This document shows positions 1 through 13,849 of a DNA stretch of 64,000 bases, one piece after another. This DNA is from Gibbula magus (lineage: Eukaryota; Mollusca; Gastropoda; Trochida; Trochidae), in the NCBI GenBank assembly GCA_936450465.1, contig OW388296.1:53496431-53560430 (forward strand). The letters run 5' to 3'. The translations under genes were made by a program, and so were the position numbers. Numbering within the stretch: position 1 is the stretch's first letter; each line of letters opens with the position of its first letter. Under the pieces are notes generated by a model, which saw nothing but the letters and a program-made list of their open reading frames with translations, had not been told where the DNA came from and made no database searches.

Positions 1-519
1 TGTGTCTTTATTATTTTTTTGACATTGCAAATTTTATATGGGATTGTAGTCTATTCTTTCCCCTTTATTTTGTTGTAATTTTTTTTTAAAACAAACAATT
101 CGTTCACATGATATGAAGTGCGGAAGTAAGGCAAACCCGAGGCAATGCAAACACGTGGGTGATAATTAGGCCCCAGGGAAATTAGGCTTAGGGGCGAAGC
201 CCGACAAAATTGACCTTTGGTAAAGCTAATTATCGATGTGTTACGAGTAAACAATGCACACGCAATTTGGTGTGATTTTTGCTGGACATTTCGACCGGAA
301 ATTGACAAAGACTCTTTATTGTCGCTAACTGCGAGACATAATACAAACCTTTTTATTGAGCGACTCAAGGAGACAACTCGACTCGCAGATCGCTGACAGG
401 GCTAGTTGAGTACTAGCTAAATGGTAGACATCCGCGAATAAATCTAAATCTAGTGTCCGGGAACCGGAATGAGGCACCTAGGAATTGTTTATGGCCATCC
501 CGGACTATGCCCGTAAGGG
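1..519 (+). mobile_element. piggyBac-like TTAA element, copy 1 (left part cut by window)
   Basis: Homologous to the right third of the elements at 35083-36528 and 46015-47494. It shares the block around the CACGTGGGTGA motif, the AACAATGCACACGCAA block and a terminus ending CCCGTAAGGG followed by TTAA at 520-523. Small internal deletions relative to the other copies (for example in the region before GAGGCAA near 135) and strong divergence over 300-490. No transposase is encoded. Confidence 0.8.
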
Positions 520-523
520 TTAA

Positions 524-3500
524 AGTTTATAAATATGTTGTTACGCTAGAGAGTAAAACCTCTCATTACACGACCCAATAAACTGTATCCAAATGGTTGC
601 AGTACTGGAAGTTTTGTTATTCTTTCCGACCTAGTGGTGATCAGTTCTAGTGATCTTTCTCATGACTGTATTCCATATGGACTGCGTTTTAAAGCAAGTT
701 TTCATTTTCTAGAGATTTTGAGATGGCCTATGTGTTTGTTAAGTCTTCATTATATCATACCAAATAGATATTCTGAGTGTTGATACACCCTTGATATGCT
801 ATTCTTCTCTAAACAGAACTGGTTCAATTCTTGTAAAATTAGTTTTGCAGTTTGTCAAAATGTGAGTTAACCTTTCACCTAAGCAGCATTTCATCATTCA
901 TGATTCACTACCTATTCCAAACAAACAGTTAGAATGCTTGTCCTAATATGCACAAAATCATGTGATAAATGAAATCATTGCTCAGGGCTTTTGAATTCTT
1001 TAAACCATTTTAAAGACTCAATATATTGACCTCATTTGGCGTTTCATTAACATATGGTAATGGGAAACAGATTTGCTATCAACTATTTACCTGTTTTAAC
1101 TTTTATACTCTCTGAAGCTTATTTGAGAAAGGCCCATGCTTTTAATCTCGGCTGGAGGAAAGGGACTTAAAATGTTTCAGAGAACAGAAAGAAAACTCAT
1201 TATGCTTTGATTCTGCTGATAAGAGACTCATGCAGGGTTATCTTGACACGATTGAAAGTTGAAAAGAATCTTGTAAATTTGAGTTTATGTAAGCTAGGCA
1301 ATCATTGCATTTTTCCTGTCATGTTTTTATATCATAATATCCAGTGAAGAAAATGAAAACTGCTTCATTCAGGTGCTGATAAGAATCAAATGAGTTGTCA
1401 GTAGGAGGTTTTATTATGAGAAGTTTTTATTTCCCGCATTATCAAGAGGTTGAATGCTGTCTGCTGTAGGATTTACCTGTTAAACAGGTTTTAACAACAA
1501 TCTAGCTTCTGTTACTGCAGTTTGATGACTACTTAACATACCAGTTATATTATCATCATAAGATCTGTAAAACATGGCTTTTTAAAAGAAAATTCAACAG
1601 GTGCTAGCCATAAACGAAATATTATTTTGATAAAATATATGAGAAAGAGATTTCATTCTGATTCCTTTAATATCTTGTTTATATTTTTTCTTTTTCTTTT
1701 TTTTGGGAACATGTTCATAAAATGCGAATAGAACCCCTAATATTACATGGATGTGAGACCACCTTAACCTAAGCGAGCTCTCTGAATGTGGGCTTTGAAA
1801 TCTATGCCAGAATCTGAATAGGCTGGATGGGTTTGGTTGAAAATATAAAATACCAAATAGAAATATTCCAAAAAGGTTATATTTACTACATATACAATAT
1901 TAATCATAAAGTGAAACATGTAGTGTGCTTGTGTATATTAATTCCTTTGAAGTCTACTGCAGCTAATTGTGGCAATTGTTGCATGAAATTAACTGTATTT
2001 TTTCTTACTTATAAAAGATTACTACATATATTCTATATTTAATAATCATTTGAGTGAATGCTTGACGCCAGTGTATATTAATTGCTTTAAAGTCTAATGC
2101 AGGTGATTATTATGGCAATTGCTGGATGAAATTGATTGTGTTTATGGTTATTAATACAGAGGTATCTAGTGCAAGGGACCTTCATTAAAACACTAGTCTG
2201 TCACACCTGTTATGAATAGTAGTATAGTAGTAGTAATATTGATTATCATTAACATCTGTCCACAGGTATATATGCAGTTAGATAATTGCCTTATGAATAA
2301 ACATAATAGCTCAAGTTGATTAATTTTATTACGTAGCTTATCAAGTGTGAAAGGTATTTTTGATAAATATTGTCAAATATGATCATCATGTGAAAAGCAA
2401 TTTTGGCTTTAAACTTAAAAAACGAAAAACAAAAAGAACAAGAAAATATTTTCTCTGAATAGTTATTCTCGTTTGATGCAACAGGTCCAATAAAGGGTGT
2501 GTTGAATCACTGAAGTATAACCATGTTTAAACCTCACAAGCTTCTGCATTGATATATGACACTGCTCAGTAGATGTAAGCAACTAAAGAGTAATGTTTCA
2601 TGATTGACTCCAGTGCCACTTGTTTTTCTGTTTTTCTACTACCAACTATTAAAAATCCTACTTGTATTTATTTCATTTCTCAAAAAAATGTTTAGCTTTT
2701 GAGGCTTATGAGACCTTAAAGTTTGTTCATTTGGTCCTGACCCCTCCCCCCTCAAATATGGACCGGACAGACATTTTCCTTGAAATGAGGTAAAATCTTA
2801 AAGGTCCACTAAACATGGAAGAATTTGGGGTTAACAGGTTCCTCCTGCATGGACCCTCTGACATTGCTGATCACAATCTTGTTTTACAAAACTATGGATA
2901 TTAAAAGTTTAAAAGAAAACATCTTGAGAATGTTTGATATTCCAGTTTTCTCTAAGGTTGACAATCAAGTTCAAATTTTAAAAGAACTTTTGTATTCAGA
3001 AAAGTTCAAGTGTGTAGTTTCTTCTTAAATGTTGAATGAAAATGTCAGTTCTTACAAAGACATTTTCAAATTCCTTCATTTCACTGAATACAGCTAGACC
3101 ACTTATTAACTTTGTAAACTCACGCAAATGGTATTTTTTTTCGAAACTTAGATATTTTTAAAACTGAAATAAAGAAAAGGCCAAATTTTAAGCAAATCAG
3201 TTACTTCTTTTGTTGATGTGCAACAATCTAATCTTTTATAAAGTTTTAACAGAGGAAAGTATTGGCAATTCTGTTCAACAGCTGAGATAGTTAAAACTAC
3301 AATTCATCAATGCCAAACCACAATGCTCTTGATTGGCTTTGGGAAAGCAAGGCAATGAAGTATTTCCGATGTGACCTTCCCATGTTCCCTCTCTGATTGT
3401 GTTCGGTGATGAATGGCAGTCTTCCGACACTGATTCTTAGGCCAGGGACAATTTGGACACGGAAGTCTGTCAGGTTAAGTTCTCAACACTCAAATAATAC

Positions 3501-4072
3501 TTTGCTTGAATTGAGACAAGTTAAATAGATATCCAACTTTTCTCCAGCGTGAAGAATTGTTTTGCCACGGGTGCCCTTTGGAAAAAAATACTGTATTGTC
3601 AACTTTGGCTTCATATGTGCAAGAAGTCCATTAGTCAGAGTTCTTTACATAAAAAGAATCCATCAAATTGATTCCATGAATTTAATTAACTGTTTAGTTT
3701 CAAGTCTGCAGTCTAGTGTACATTGTGAAATAGTATATCTTGCAAATCTAAGTCAGTAAATACAAAGCTGTATCATGCAAACAAGATTTTAATCACTTGG
3801 AATCATTGATCCCTGGTGACCATAACGTTGTTGGCCAAGATGTCTTCTTTCAGACCTTGGGTTTCTTTCTTGATGCTTGAATCTAATTTCAACTCATGGT
3901 GGCTGAAACATTAAAGTTATATGTTGTAAAGGAATTCCGGAAATGAATTGACCAGAGGGTTTGACATTGAAGAAATGCTCTCAACAGACTTCGAATCCAT
4001 GTCTCTAAAGTTGAAGTCAGAAATTGAAGGGGGAGAAATAGGTTAACAAATCAGTTGCTTGTAAATAGTGTT
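524..4072 (+). other. Intronic sequence, nothing recognised
   Basis: 3.5 kb of AT-rich unique-looking DNA. It has poly-T runs near 1680 and short chance ORFs at 1827, 2825 and 3562 without homology that I know. Confidence 0.5.
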
Positions 4073-4186
4073 CTGGGACTAGATTTTCGAAGCTCTCTTA
4101 GCACTAAGATAGTCGTAAGCCAATGTTAATGTATGGTACTTACGACTATCTTAGCGCTAAGACAGCTTCGAAAATCTAGGCCCAGG
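4073..4186 (+). mobile_element. Foldback MITE / long hairpin
   Basis: Two arms of about 47 bp (4073-4119 and 4139-4186), complementary with about four mismatches, separated by 19 bp. The arms include CTAGATTTTCGAAGC and CTAAGATAGTCGTAAG. Only copy in the window. RNA from it would fold into a long hairpin, but nothing shows it is expressed. Confidence 0.8.
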
Positions 4187-6984
4187 TCTGTTAGAGAAAT
4201 TGACCAGCAGAGTTTATAATGTTAGATATTGAGAAAGTATTCTGTAAATTTTTAAGAATCTGGGGGTGTTATTTGCTTTTCAGGAGGTTATATATTGAGG
4301 TCGGACATAAGTTGAAGATGAAGAGGGAAGAACATTAATGTTGAAGACTTGGAGACTTATTATCCCCGCTTGAATAAATTCACCCATAAAGGTCTGAGCA
4401 TCTGTTTGGTTTTGTGTATGTTCCAAGTTATCCTCTATATTGCTTTGAATTTACTTACCATGTTTTTCTGACATTTTCAATTCAGGAATGTCAATGAACA
4501 TTCTGTAGACAATCAACAGATGCAAAGAATCGTTAAATTACATTAATCAGTTAGTCATGTTTGTTTAGGGTTCTATATACTCTGATCACTTTGAACTTTC
4601 TCTTCAGTGTTGGGTTATTATGACGTACTCTCAGCCAACAACTTGGCAACAAGTCCTCCAAACAGACTGGGATGATGTTGTAATTGCCGCCATGAAACTA
4701 TTTATTGTTAATGATTATATCCATTAGGCTCCAGAAATCCTACTTGAACTATGATTGTCGGATAACTTGAATATGAAGTGAAAGGAATGGAATTCTGTGC
4801 TGATGTGGTTTCAACTAGGTGAAAATTGCTCCTGTAATCAGTGCAGTAAATTCTATGTGGTTTGTGCATGTCTAAGAATTCAAGATCCATTATGTGTACT
4901 GATGAGAAGATGGATATTGATTTCTCTGATTAAGAGTATTGAATTAAATCTTGTATGATGATTAGTAATTTACAAGTTTGATTCAAATGGAGACTGAAAT
5001 TCAACAATCTTACAATGAGGTTGAAATTATTTGATATCTTTTTATGTTCCCAAAAATTGGAATTTCAGAGGGTAATTTGTGTTTTCCCTGTCTGTTTATA
5101 CTAAAACTTTTGATTATATTGTGAATGTGATGAGACTTTTAAGATGAGGTCATACTTCTTTACGTCATAAGTGACATGACCTTGGTGCAAGAAGGATTTT
5201 TTGAAAAACTTTAAATTTGGTCATTACTTTTGGTCAATGATGGGCCATTGATACTTGATATGTTCATCCCTTGTGATGAGACCTTTCAGATGAAGTCATA
5301 TGTTTTGACTTTGTGACCTTGGCCTTAGCATTAGGAGCATTTTCCAAAAACTATAACCATGGCAATAACTTTTCATAAATTAGCGAAAGTTACCCTTAAA
5401 TACTTTACCTGGCCATTCACATGAGGTAGTAGTACCTGTACTTAAAAGAGAACACTGATATTTTAATTAATGAAACTATAGTCTGTATTTTTGGTCATCA
5501 GTTTAACAAACACATCTTTTTTATTTTGTTATATATAGGTAGAACTAACTCTTTGACGGTCATTGAATTTACAACTTAATTCTGGTAATTCATACAAATC
5601 TTGAACAAATCCTAGTACATTTTCAAAAGACATAAATATGTGTATAAAAGAAACTGACTGGTTTTAAATGGAAAACAAAACAATACTGCCTATAAAATAC
5701 ACACACAGTCACTGAGTATAGACAATAGACATCCAATCATCTGAATTATGAAGAAAACCATCAACTATCAACCACCATGAGGGAGCAATACAAGCAGGAC
5801 TGACATGTCTCTTGTCTTCAGCTCAACATATAGCTGTCTAATTGATATTGCAGTAAGCTGTGCTTCCATTTAAAAGAAATCCATTAATAAAGGCAATAAT
5901 TAATGCATCTTAATTAATGCATCAGTCATGTTGCTCCCAAAGGGACATGTTTGGATTGGATGGATAACCAAGCAGATGTACACTAAGTACCTAATTTTTG
6001 TCTCAAGCATAAATTAGTGATGTATATATCTATTGATGAAAATGATCTGATTTTGTTGATGTCTGCTTGATATACCGGTATTAAATTTCCACTTGCATTA
6101 ATTTGCCCAAGTGGGCAGGGCATTCTCCTGTCATCGTCATGGTAAAACTCTAGTATCATTTGGGATTTACCTCTGTTCTTGTTGTCAAGGTAGTATATTT
6201 GACGAATGCTCCCATGGTAGAGAGAGCTATGTTTGTCCGTCTGATGTATGGTAATTGTATATTCATCATAAAGTGTATTGGGTACAGAATGATCCTTGTA
6301 TTACAATTAACTGTAAGGGCAAGACTACACCTCCTTTAAAGCATGGTCCGACTCTCGTGTCATACAAATATGTGAAAAGTTATTATAAGATCAAATATTA
6401 TGGGTGACAACTTCTTTATTGAATCTACAACATTTCTGGGCTGTTCCATGTTCTGTTCCAAGTTTCTGGCTCTTGCACATTGTGCATACAATAAGGAAGG
6501 TAGATGATAGTTTGTCTTGCCTCTCAAGAATCTGGTGAAAAGTAATATGTGGAATGTAGAAGCTTTTCACAGCCACTATATGGCCCAAAGGGAATGACAC
6601 CACTAGAGCAGAAGAAGAGGTCTAATCCACTGTCTGGTAAACATGTATTGATCCCTTCAGATTTACAACAATGTCAGATGGAATAACAAAACTGTGAACT
6701 CGGAGACACTAAAAGTGCCCAATGCATTGACAATGCAGGAAATAACCAATGTAGTGGATCACATGGATTTACAAATGCATAGAGACAGTTTTAGCCTGAA
6801 ATTTAGTCACTGTTGCCGAAGCAAGACATGTGGCTTCTGATTCTTCATCTAATGAGGGCTAAATATGTTGATTGATAGAATTCTCATGGGATGAAAGAGA
6901 GATCCATCAAAATACCCAGAAGCACTGTTACACCAGAACCTTTATCCAATCCACCAAATGTTTCGCTAGTCACAACCAGCACAA
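4187..6984 (+). other. Intronic sequence, only the 146-bp pair recognised
   Basis: Apart from the tandem pair at 5127-5370 I see no repeat family, exon or RNA gene. Confidence 0.5.
5127..5370 (+). repeat. Diverged tandem pair, period 146 bp
   Basis: GTGATGAGAC begins at 5127 and 5273; both units continue with a GATGA(G/A)GTCATA block and a TGACCTTGG block. The length and the CCATGGCAA block near 5358 recall the Helitron-like monomers at 13-15 kb, but the similarity is too weak to claim kinship. Confidence 0.5.
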
Positions 6985-7090
6985 GGAATTGCCACAGTGG
7001 TTGTGTGGGTTTTCTCCCTGCAATAATAGTAAACATCATCATATCGGTGAAATACTCTTTAAGTAATATTATGCTCAAATTTACTGAACC
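6985..7090 (+). mobile_element. SINE fragment (3' part)
   Basis: TTTTCTCCCTGCAATAATAG then ATCGGTGAAATACTCTT, matching the 3' half of the family. Short ORFs on both strands here are incidental. Confidence 0.6.
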
Positions 7091-7397
7091 TCATCCAGTG
7101 TCTGTGTAATTCTAAATATAGGAAATAATTGGTGCAAGTCTCATCCCCAGTCTGGTGTCTGTAAGTTTGTATTACTTTCATTGAGTATGTAAGGTAATTG
7201 TAGCATAAACTACCAGAAGTCTTCCTCCCAGCCTGTGATTTTGTAAAATTTTCCACCTTCACTTCAAACTAAGCAGACTAAAAAAACAAAGTCTAAATCC
7301 TTTCCAATATATAATAACATAATTAATAATAATTAAAACTTACACTTATTTGGACTAAGTGTCAGTCTGACAAATGACCAGCAAACCAAAATATAAG

Positions 7398-7416
7398 AAG
7401 ATATATATATATATTG
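7398..7416. repeat. TA dinucleotide run
   Basis: Short ATATATAT stretch in an AT-rich region. Confidence 0.95.
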
Positions 7417-7599
7417 GTAAGTTAATGAAGGGCATGGAGCCGTTTCACAAATTCACATCAACAGTTAGACATTGTTGTCATTGTCAGTATTCTAGGCATT
7501 TGACAAATTAACATAGACACTGTAACTGTTCTAAGCATTTCACAAATTCACATAGATGTATAGACACTTTCACTATGCCAGGGCAAGCACCTGATCCCC

Positions 7600-7636
7600 T
7601 GTCTGTCCAATGTCTGTCCAATGTCTGTCCAATGTT
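7600..7636 (+). repeat. 11-bp tandem repeat (TGTCTGTCCAA)
   Basis: Three clean units and a fourth diverged one (AATGTTTG). Confidence 0.95.
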
Positions 7637-7960
7637 TGTAAATATGTATTGATCAAGCACATGTAGGGACGGAGCAGGATGCAGCAAAGTGGTCCTCGGA
7701 GACCCGAGTGTTGTCTCAGCTCTCCAGTGTTGACAGAGTGTCTCTCCGTGTCAGTTTTACCACTTCTCTTATGGCTCAACTCTTGTTACTTATCCTAGTA
7801 CTATAACCTCAGCTAAAGGCTTGCAGACTTTCTCGAAAACACTACACATGCAATAAGGTTTTAATATATGATGGCATGTTTAACACTTGTGAGAAGATCT
7901 GAGAACCTCTAGTTGAACCTCTAGATACTTACACATGCAATAAGGTTTTATATTAAAACA

Positions 7961-8215
7961 GTATAGTGCAGTGGTTAACACGTTCATCTCCTGATCAAGA
8001 GGTCTTGGGTTTGAATCCCTCCAGGGGCTCAGCAACTTTATCAACTGTAGAGAACTATCATATGTATTCTACATGCATTAAGGTTCTGGTACAATGCTAC
8101 ACTGAATTTCAAAGAAGTGGTTGGCTAGTTTCAGCCGGTGCTCGTAGGTTTCACCGCAATGCAAAGCCAATGGCTATTAACCACAATGGTGTTTGGGCTT
8201 TCTCTCTCCGGCTAA
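7961..8215 (+). mobile_element. SINE of the same family, 3' tail missing
   Basis: Head with AGTGGTTAACACG and GGTTTGAATCC, then the TGCTACACTGAATTTC block and TTTCACCGCAATGCA. It ends before the CTCTTGAAAG tail, replaced by unrelated sequence. Confidence 0.82.
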
Positions 8216-9424
8216 CATAGAGTCCTTGTTTAGTGTCAGTTTACCACTTCCCTTTTGGCTCAGCTCTTGTTACTGTTCTCACCAGAAGCTGGCAGATATC
8301 TCTCAAGTATACACGTGCATGCAAATATTTTATTCAAGGATGTAGATATTGTAGTATTACATTGAAAATCATTGCAGTTTCACCTGTTATTTACTAGTTC
8401 AGCTCAACCTCGAAGCTTTAACTTTCTTGCAATGCACAGTTAGATAGGGCCTGTTTCCATAGTTCTGGGATTTTTGTCTCATGTTCTTTTTATTTTTTCA
8501 GACTTAACTTTAATCTCTACTGTTAATGTTGGTTTTACTTTTAGCTTTGATAGATAAATATACCTATAATATATACTAGGCACAATATCTAAGCATATAT
8601 GCTTTTAAACACACATTCAAACCTTTAATTGATTTTCTAGCACAATACTTCAGTACTATCTGTCATTCAAACCCAATTTTCTGGTTAATGCATTTGTTCT
8701 CACTTTAACAACTCTGTCCCATCCTTACACCTGAAGAAGTCCTGTTGGAGGTTTCTCCCGTGAATCAAAAACATTCAATTCCATCTTTCCAATTTAATCT
8801 TGTTAACTCTGGTAAAATCAATACCCTGCCTGTTCCAATAGCCTAGGGCACTGGTCTATTCAAATCAAGCAGTAATAAAAAGACTAGTCCGGAATTGTGC
8901 AAGTTGGGTATAAAATTGCCCTTCAATTTGCTCTGATAAAAAATGGCGTACCCTTAACCTGGTAATGTTCTCGCTGGCCCAGCAGGGGTGAAATCGTTGG
9001 AATGGATTCGATGATGAAAAACAACATAGCTATATGCTCGAAGAGGAAATGAAGAAAAATGGCCTTTAGTTCTTTATCGGATAGATTTAATCAATAGAAA
9101 CTAGAGCGGCCATATTTCTTTAGCTCACTCGAGGGTTTATTGTACGCTTCTGTTTGAAGTGTAGTTATCCAGCGTGTTAAATTAATTAGTGGTTTTACAG
9201 TTTAATCATTAGAGGCGGTGATTGGAAAACACTTGTTTGGAAAGCGAAGTGTTTTGTGATCCTGCTAGGAATAAAGAAGTCTAATTTAATCTCCTAGGAA
9301 TTCCATTGCGAATTGATCAAATTGAGACTTTGGTTAGTCAGAAAGTTGTTTATGCTGCCCAACATTTTAAATATAAAAAAGATCATCTTTAAAAAATGTA
9401 TATAATACCTTATAACAAATAATG

Positions 9425-9560
9425 TTTTGAAATAATGTTTCTTATTTGGTTTTGTGACTAACAAAAAAGATCTTATATAGTGGTTTATTTAGAATTCAGT
9501 AATTTCCGCGTGCTTATTATAAACATTTTAAAGTGATTACGAATATTAACACTGTAGTTG
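9425..9560 (+). repeat. Diverged direct repeat with 10225-10350
   Basis: Both segments share ATTTGGTTTT, ACTAACAAAAAAGAT-like, AGTGGTTTA, TTAGAATTCA(G/A)TAAT and a TTATTAT block. They lie 800 bp apart in the same orientation; an old local duplication or two copies of an unknown repeat. Confidence 0.5.
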
Positions 9561-9676
9561 TAAGTCCTGTTCCATATTTCAGGAAAACTTTAATCTTCAA
9601 ATTTAGATTTTCCAAAATGATAATGTGAAATTAATTTATTTGTTGACCACCAAAAAGAAATGTTGTTTTGCCAGAA

Positions 9677-9729
9677 CGGGAATATCTTCTTGAATTTGGT
9701 TTCCACAGAATAGCCCTGTTCTACTTTCC
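9677..9729 (+). mobile_element. TTAA MITE family C, short right-end fragment
   Basis: About 53 bp matching the right end of family C (CGGGAATATCTTCTTGAATT, then TTTCCACA and a CCCTGTTCTAC end). No left part and no TTAA. Confidence 0.5.
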
Positions 9730-10514
9730 TTTCAACAGCCAATGAAATCAATAAGATAAGACTCAATAACCCTAAAACTACAATATTCTAAATCTCAGTA
9801 ACCTAATGGTTATTCTACCATGTTAATTACCTGAAATAAGATATCCTGTCTTTACTTGAAATTCAAACCATTTCCATATGGTGTGCTGATTATTGCATTA
9901 TGTTGGAGGATTAAGTGGGTTAATTATGGGAGATAATGAGCTAAATTATCTCATTCACAAATTGAGGAGCTCACCTGTTGAGAGTTGACATAGACAGGTA
10001 TTCAAGCACTTTTTTAATAATTTCCTGAGAAAAATGAAAAAAAATACAAATTACCAAATGTGAAAAAAGTAAAAAAGTAAAACATGTTCATTGACGTTAA
10101 TTAAGTGTGATGTGCTATTTGAGAATTGTAATAGGGACATCATTATGTAATTATAAAGTAATCGATCTCTTCAATCTATTTACGTATCAGAAATGTTTTC
10201 TTGTATTTTTTGCTTTATAATTTGATTATATTTAGAATTCTTATTTATAAAATTTGGTTTTATTACTCACAAAAAAGGTTTTTTATAAGTGGTTTACTTA
10301 GAATTCAATAATGTCTGTGTGATTATTTTCATGGTTGATATTAACTACCCTAGCCCAATCGATAAAACAAACATGGTTTTATTTGTAATTTTTAGAAACA
10401 GCCGGCGTCCATTGTTGACAATACTCTTGTAGTGGCCAAACAAATACTACCTGATTTGGCTAATTATATTTGCAAAAGGAAAGATTAATATTGGAGATAA
10501 CAAGGCCTGGACAA

Positions 10515-11101
10515 ACATGATAAATAATGACTGACCAGTGTCCTGAGTAGATTAGTGCTTTTCTTGATTGGAGGCAAGATAGGGGCACCTGCAGTCTTAA
10601 TGATCATGAAGACCCATCGATGACCATATTGGAGTGTCCAGTGGTAGGTTTACTGGACAGTTACTGAAGTTTATCATACAGACCCCTTAATTCTTCAAGA
10701 CCCTGAGCAAATCTGCAAGCTCAAATTAAGAAATGAAGACATCTCAGAGGCCTTTTTATTTTATTTTCATTTTTTCAAATTTAAAATGTTTTTAAAAAAT
10801 TCATTTTAGAGACTCTATGTTACACTACAATGATTACTGGTCAGTTTTTTTCTGTGATCAATGTAAATGTGATAGATGCAGGTGGTTTGCAAATAAATAT
10901 GATATTAAAAGGATTATAAATGTATGGTCAGTACTAGAATATTTCACAACTTTATAAAATTTTAATATGCTACGCAAATTTGGAGAAATGTATTCAGAAA
11001 TTGGAAGAATATGATAAATTATGACTGACCAGTGTCCAAATATAATCAGTAGTTTGATTGAAGACAAGACAGGACAGCCCATCATGTTCTTGATAATCAG
11101 A
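10515..11101 (+). repeat. Direct repeat pair (10515-10612 and 11009-11101)
   Basis: Shared ATGATAAATTATGACTGACC-type start and CCAGTGTCC, then TTGATTG.AG.CAAGA and a CTTGATAATCA-like end. About 95 bp each, diverged, no ORF. Confidence 0.6.
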
Positions 11102-11254
11102 ACATTGAGACAGAATCAATCAATGGCTGAATGTATCTTGCTTTGACCAGTGGGATTGCTGGGCAATATCTCATCAGTTGTTTAGATTTGGACACCTGTA
11201 ATTATTGTACCTTTTACAGAATGGTTTCTTCCCATTTCTACTTGAAATGCTTAA

Positions 11255-11665
11255 AGGGACAGTTCTATCACCGATTTATTGGCAGTATCCGCCATCTTGG
11301 TTTCTTCACGCTATATTTAACCCAATTTTATTTTTTTGTAATAATTAAACATATACACTGATAGAATATTCACATAGTAACACATAATATATAAAAAAAA
11401 CTAATAAACACTATGCTATTAGGCCGTAGCGTAGTTTCCCCACTCACAACGCCGATGAATGGCTTCAATTCTCATTGTTTTTATTTTTCAACAAATGTGA
11501 GCTTATCTTTATCCATTTGTGAAATGTAAAGTCATCAAAATATTAACTTCATATAATCTTTCAATTTTACTGTGTTTTTATCATGTATTAATGGCATATA
11601 TGTGTAAACGGGAATATCCTCTTGAATTTCGTTTCCACAAAAAATACCCCGATAGAACCCTCCTT
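11255..11665 (+). mobile_element. TTAA MITE family C, copy 1
   Basis: 411 bp, TTAA at 11251-11254 and 11666-11669. Ends AGGGACAGTTCTATC and, inverted, AAGGAGGGTTCTATC. AT-rich interior, no real ORF. Reference copy for the four other family members listed. Confidence 0.8.
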
Positions 11666-13783
11666 TTAACCCTAACACTGTGTTTAGCCTGGTTTGCATA
11701 TAAACGTAGTCAAATTATAGCCAGATTAATCAGATTAATATATTCAAAACTGATCATATGAAGATCTGCAATCTCAGTACATATAATCATGAGTGACAGA
11801 GCCTCGTTAAATGACAGAAATAATCATGCGGACTAAATGAGAAAAATTAGTTATCAAGCCAAAATGAAAAAATAATTATCACACTAATATGAAAACCATT
11901 ACATCAAAATGAGAAAAAATCTTCACACGAAGTGATCATGCCTGGAAACGTCAGATGATTTTTGTGTGCTATATTGATGTTTCTCAGAATTGTTCATTTC
12001 CCTGTCATCACAGCTTCGGAAAAAATCATTAATTTTGTTCCTTATTTGCTACGGATGACAATTTTCTTCCGAGATTTGATTACAATACGGCATCTAATCT
12101 TCATGGGAGAGAAATGAGATATAGAGAGAGCTGTAATTTGTCATGGTTAATGATGATTTGATTTGGTTTGATGTCGGTACAGGTTTCATTAGGATGTGAA
12201 CTAAGTTTATGAGCGGATGTATGGTGATACGCTGTTCAGATAGGAGACTCATAAATGTTGGTATTGGTCTGCTGTGTAATGAACAGAGGATTTACAAAAA
12301 TTGCATCATTTTATAAAAAGAATGAACCTCAAGTTTGTTTCATCAGTGTATCATATAATAATGGATAATGCATTGAATCATGAGAAAATGTATATATTTT
12401 GGTATTGACTTCCTGTGCATGATATCCTAGATTTTTACGACGATAGACATGTTTTGTTCTAAATGGTTACAAATTCACATTATGATTTCTAGTGTAATGG
12501 AAAGTTTTGGAACTGTTCCATTCCAATTCATTCTCATTCATTCATTAAATTTCATGACTCAAGTTGTTATGGTCTTTATTACAGTGTATGAAATAAGCTT
12601 GAACAGTGGCCAGCTTAAAAAAAATGTTTATTTATTTGAATGGTAAAATTAAAGAAAAACCTCCACAAGTTACCAGCCAGGACCAACAATGACCCGATAT
12701 AGGCCACATTCTTTCATGTCAAAATGTGTCAGCTACCGATGATTTCGCCGTCTACTTGTGTTTTGTTGCTGGCTACAAATTCTGTAGAACTTGTTTTTAC
12801 CGAAAATTAGTGATGGATATAAAATCTTATCATGGCAAAACATGTCCAAGTGTTAAAAGATACATCTTGCCTGAGTTGCCTCTCATCAACATAAACTCTA
12901 TTTGAACTAGTAAATAAAATGAATTCATCGAGAAGAAAAGACACATTACCCAAATCGAAAGTGATTTCAAGCCGTCAATCCCGGCAAAATCCTGAAAATG
13001 TCCACCGGTATAAGGTGTTTATTTATTTAATTATGTCCCCCGAAATTTTTTTCGGGAGACATAATGTTTTCGCCTCCGTCCGTCATTCCGTTAATCCGTT
13101 ATTCCGAAATGCTTTCGTTTCCGGGCCATATCTCAAAAACCGTTCAATATTTTTTCACGAAACTTGGTATGTGGTTAGACCTTGTGGTGGAGTGGTGCCT
13201 TTTGCTATTTTGGTTATTCTGAATTTTTTTTTTTTTCTGGTTTCCATGGAAACAATTTTAACTTAGTGCAAATTGGGGGTAGGGACCTTTTCCGGCCTTT
13301 ATTTCAAAATCTATTTAGTATTTCTTTACGAAACTTGGTATGTGGTTAGACCTAGTGGTGGAGTGGTGCCTTTAGCTATTTTGGTTATTCTGAATTTTTT
13401 ATTTTTTCTGATTTCCATGGAAACAATTTGAACTTAGTGCAATTTGGGGGTAGGGACCTTTTCCGGCCTCTATTTCAAAATCTATTTAGTATTTCTTTAC
13501 GAAACTTGGTATGTGGTTAGACCTAGTGGTGGAGTGGTGCCTTTTGCTATTTTGGTTATTCTGAATTTTTAATTTTTTCTGGTTTCCATGGAAACAATTT
13601 GAACTTAGTGCATATTGGGGGTAGGGACCTTTTCCGGCCTCTATCTTCAAAACCATTCAATATTTTTTCACCAAACTTGGTATTTGCTTAGACCTAGTGA
13701 TAGAGTGGTGCCTTTTGCTACTTTGGCTATTCTGATTTTTATCCCCCGCCAACATAGTTGGGGGGGGGATATTGAAATGGGCT

Positions 13784-13829
13784 CCGTCCGTCCGTTCGTC
13801 CGTTTGTTCGTCCGTCCGTCCGTCCGTCC
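13784..13829 (+). repeat. CCGT microsatellite
   Basis: GTCCGTCCGTTCGTCCG-type repeat, interrupted, in the leader of element 2. On the other strand it is ACGG. Confidence 0.95.
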
Positions 13830-13849
13830 CGATTTTGTTTCCTGAGCAG

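Larger units (their letters stand above)
8216..13029 (+). other. Intronic sequence with MITE family C and two diverged repeat pairs
   Basis: Outside 9425-9729, 10225-10350, 10515-11101 and 11255-11665 nothing was recognised. A short ACCAACAATGACC sequence near 12687 recurs near 15589 on the other side of the Helitron nest, possibly an old dispersed repeat. Confidence 0.45.

Noticed and set aside
13161..13674. Centromeric satellite because of the 171-bp period
   Set aside because: Only a few units occur inside bounded dispersed elements; the match to the length of primate alpha satellite is coincidence.
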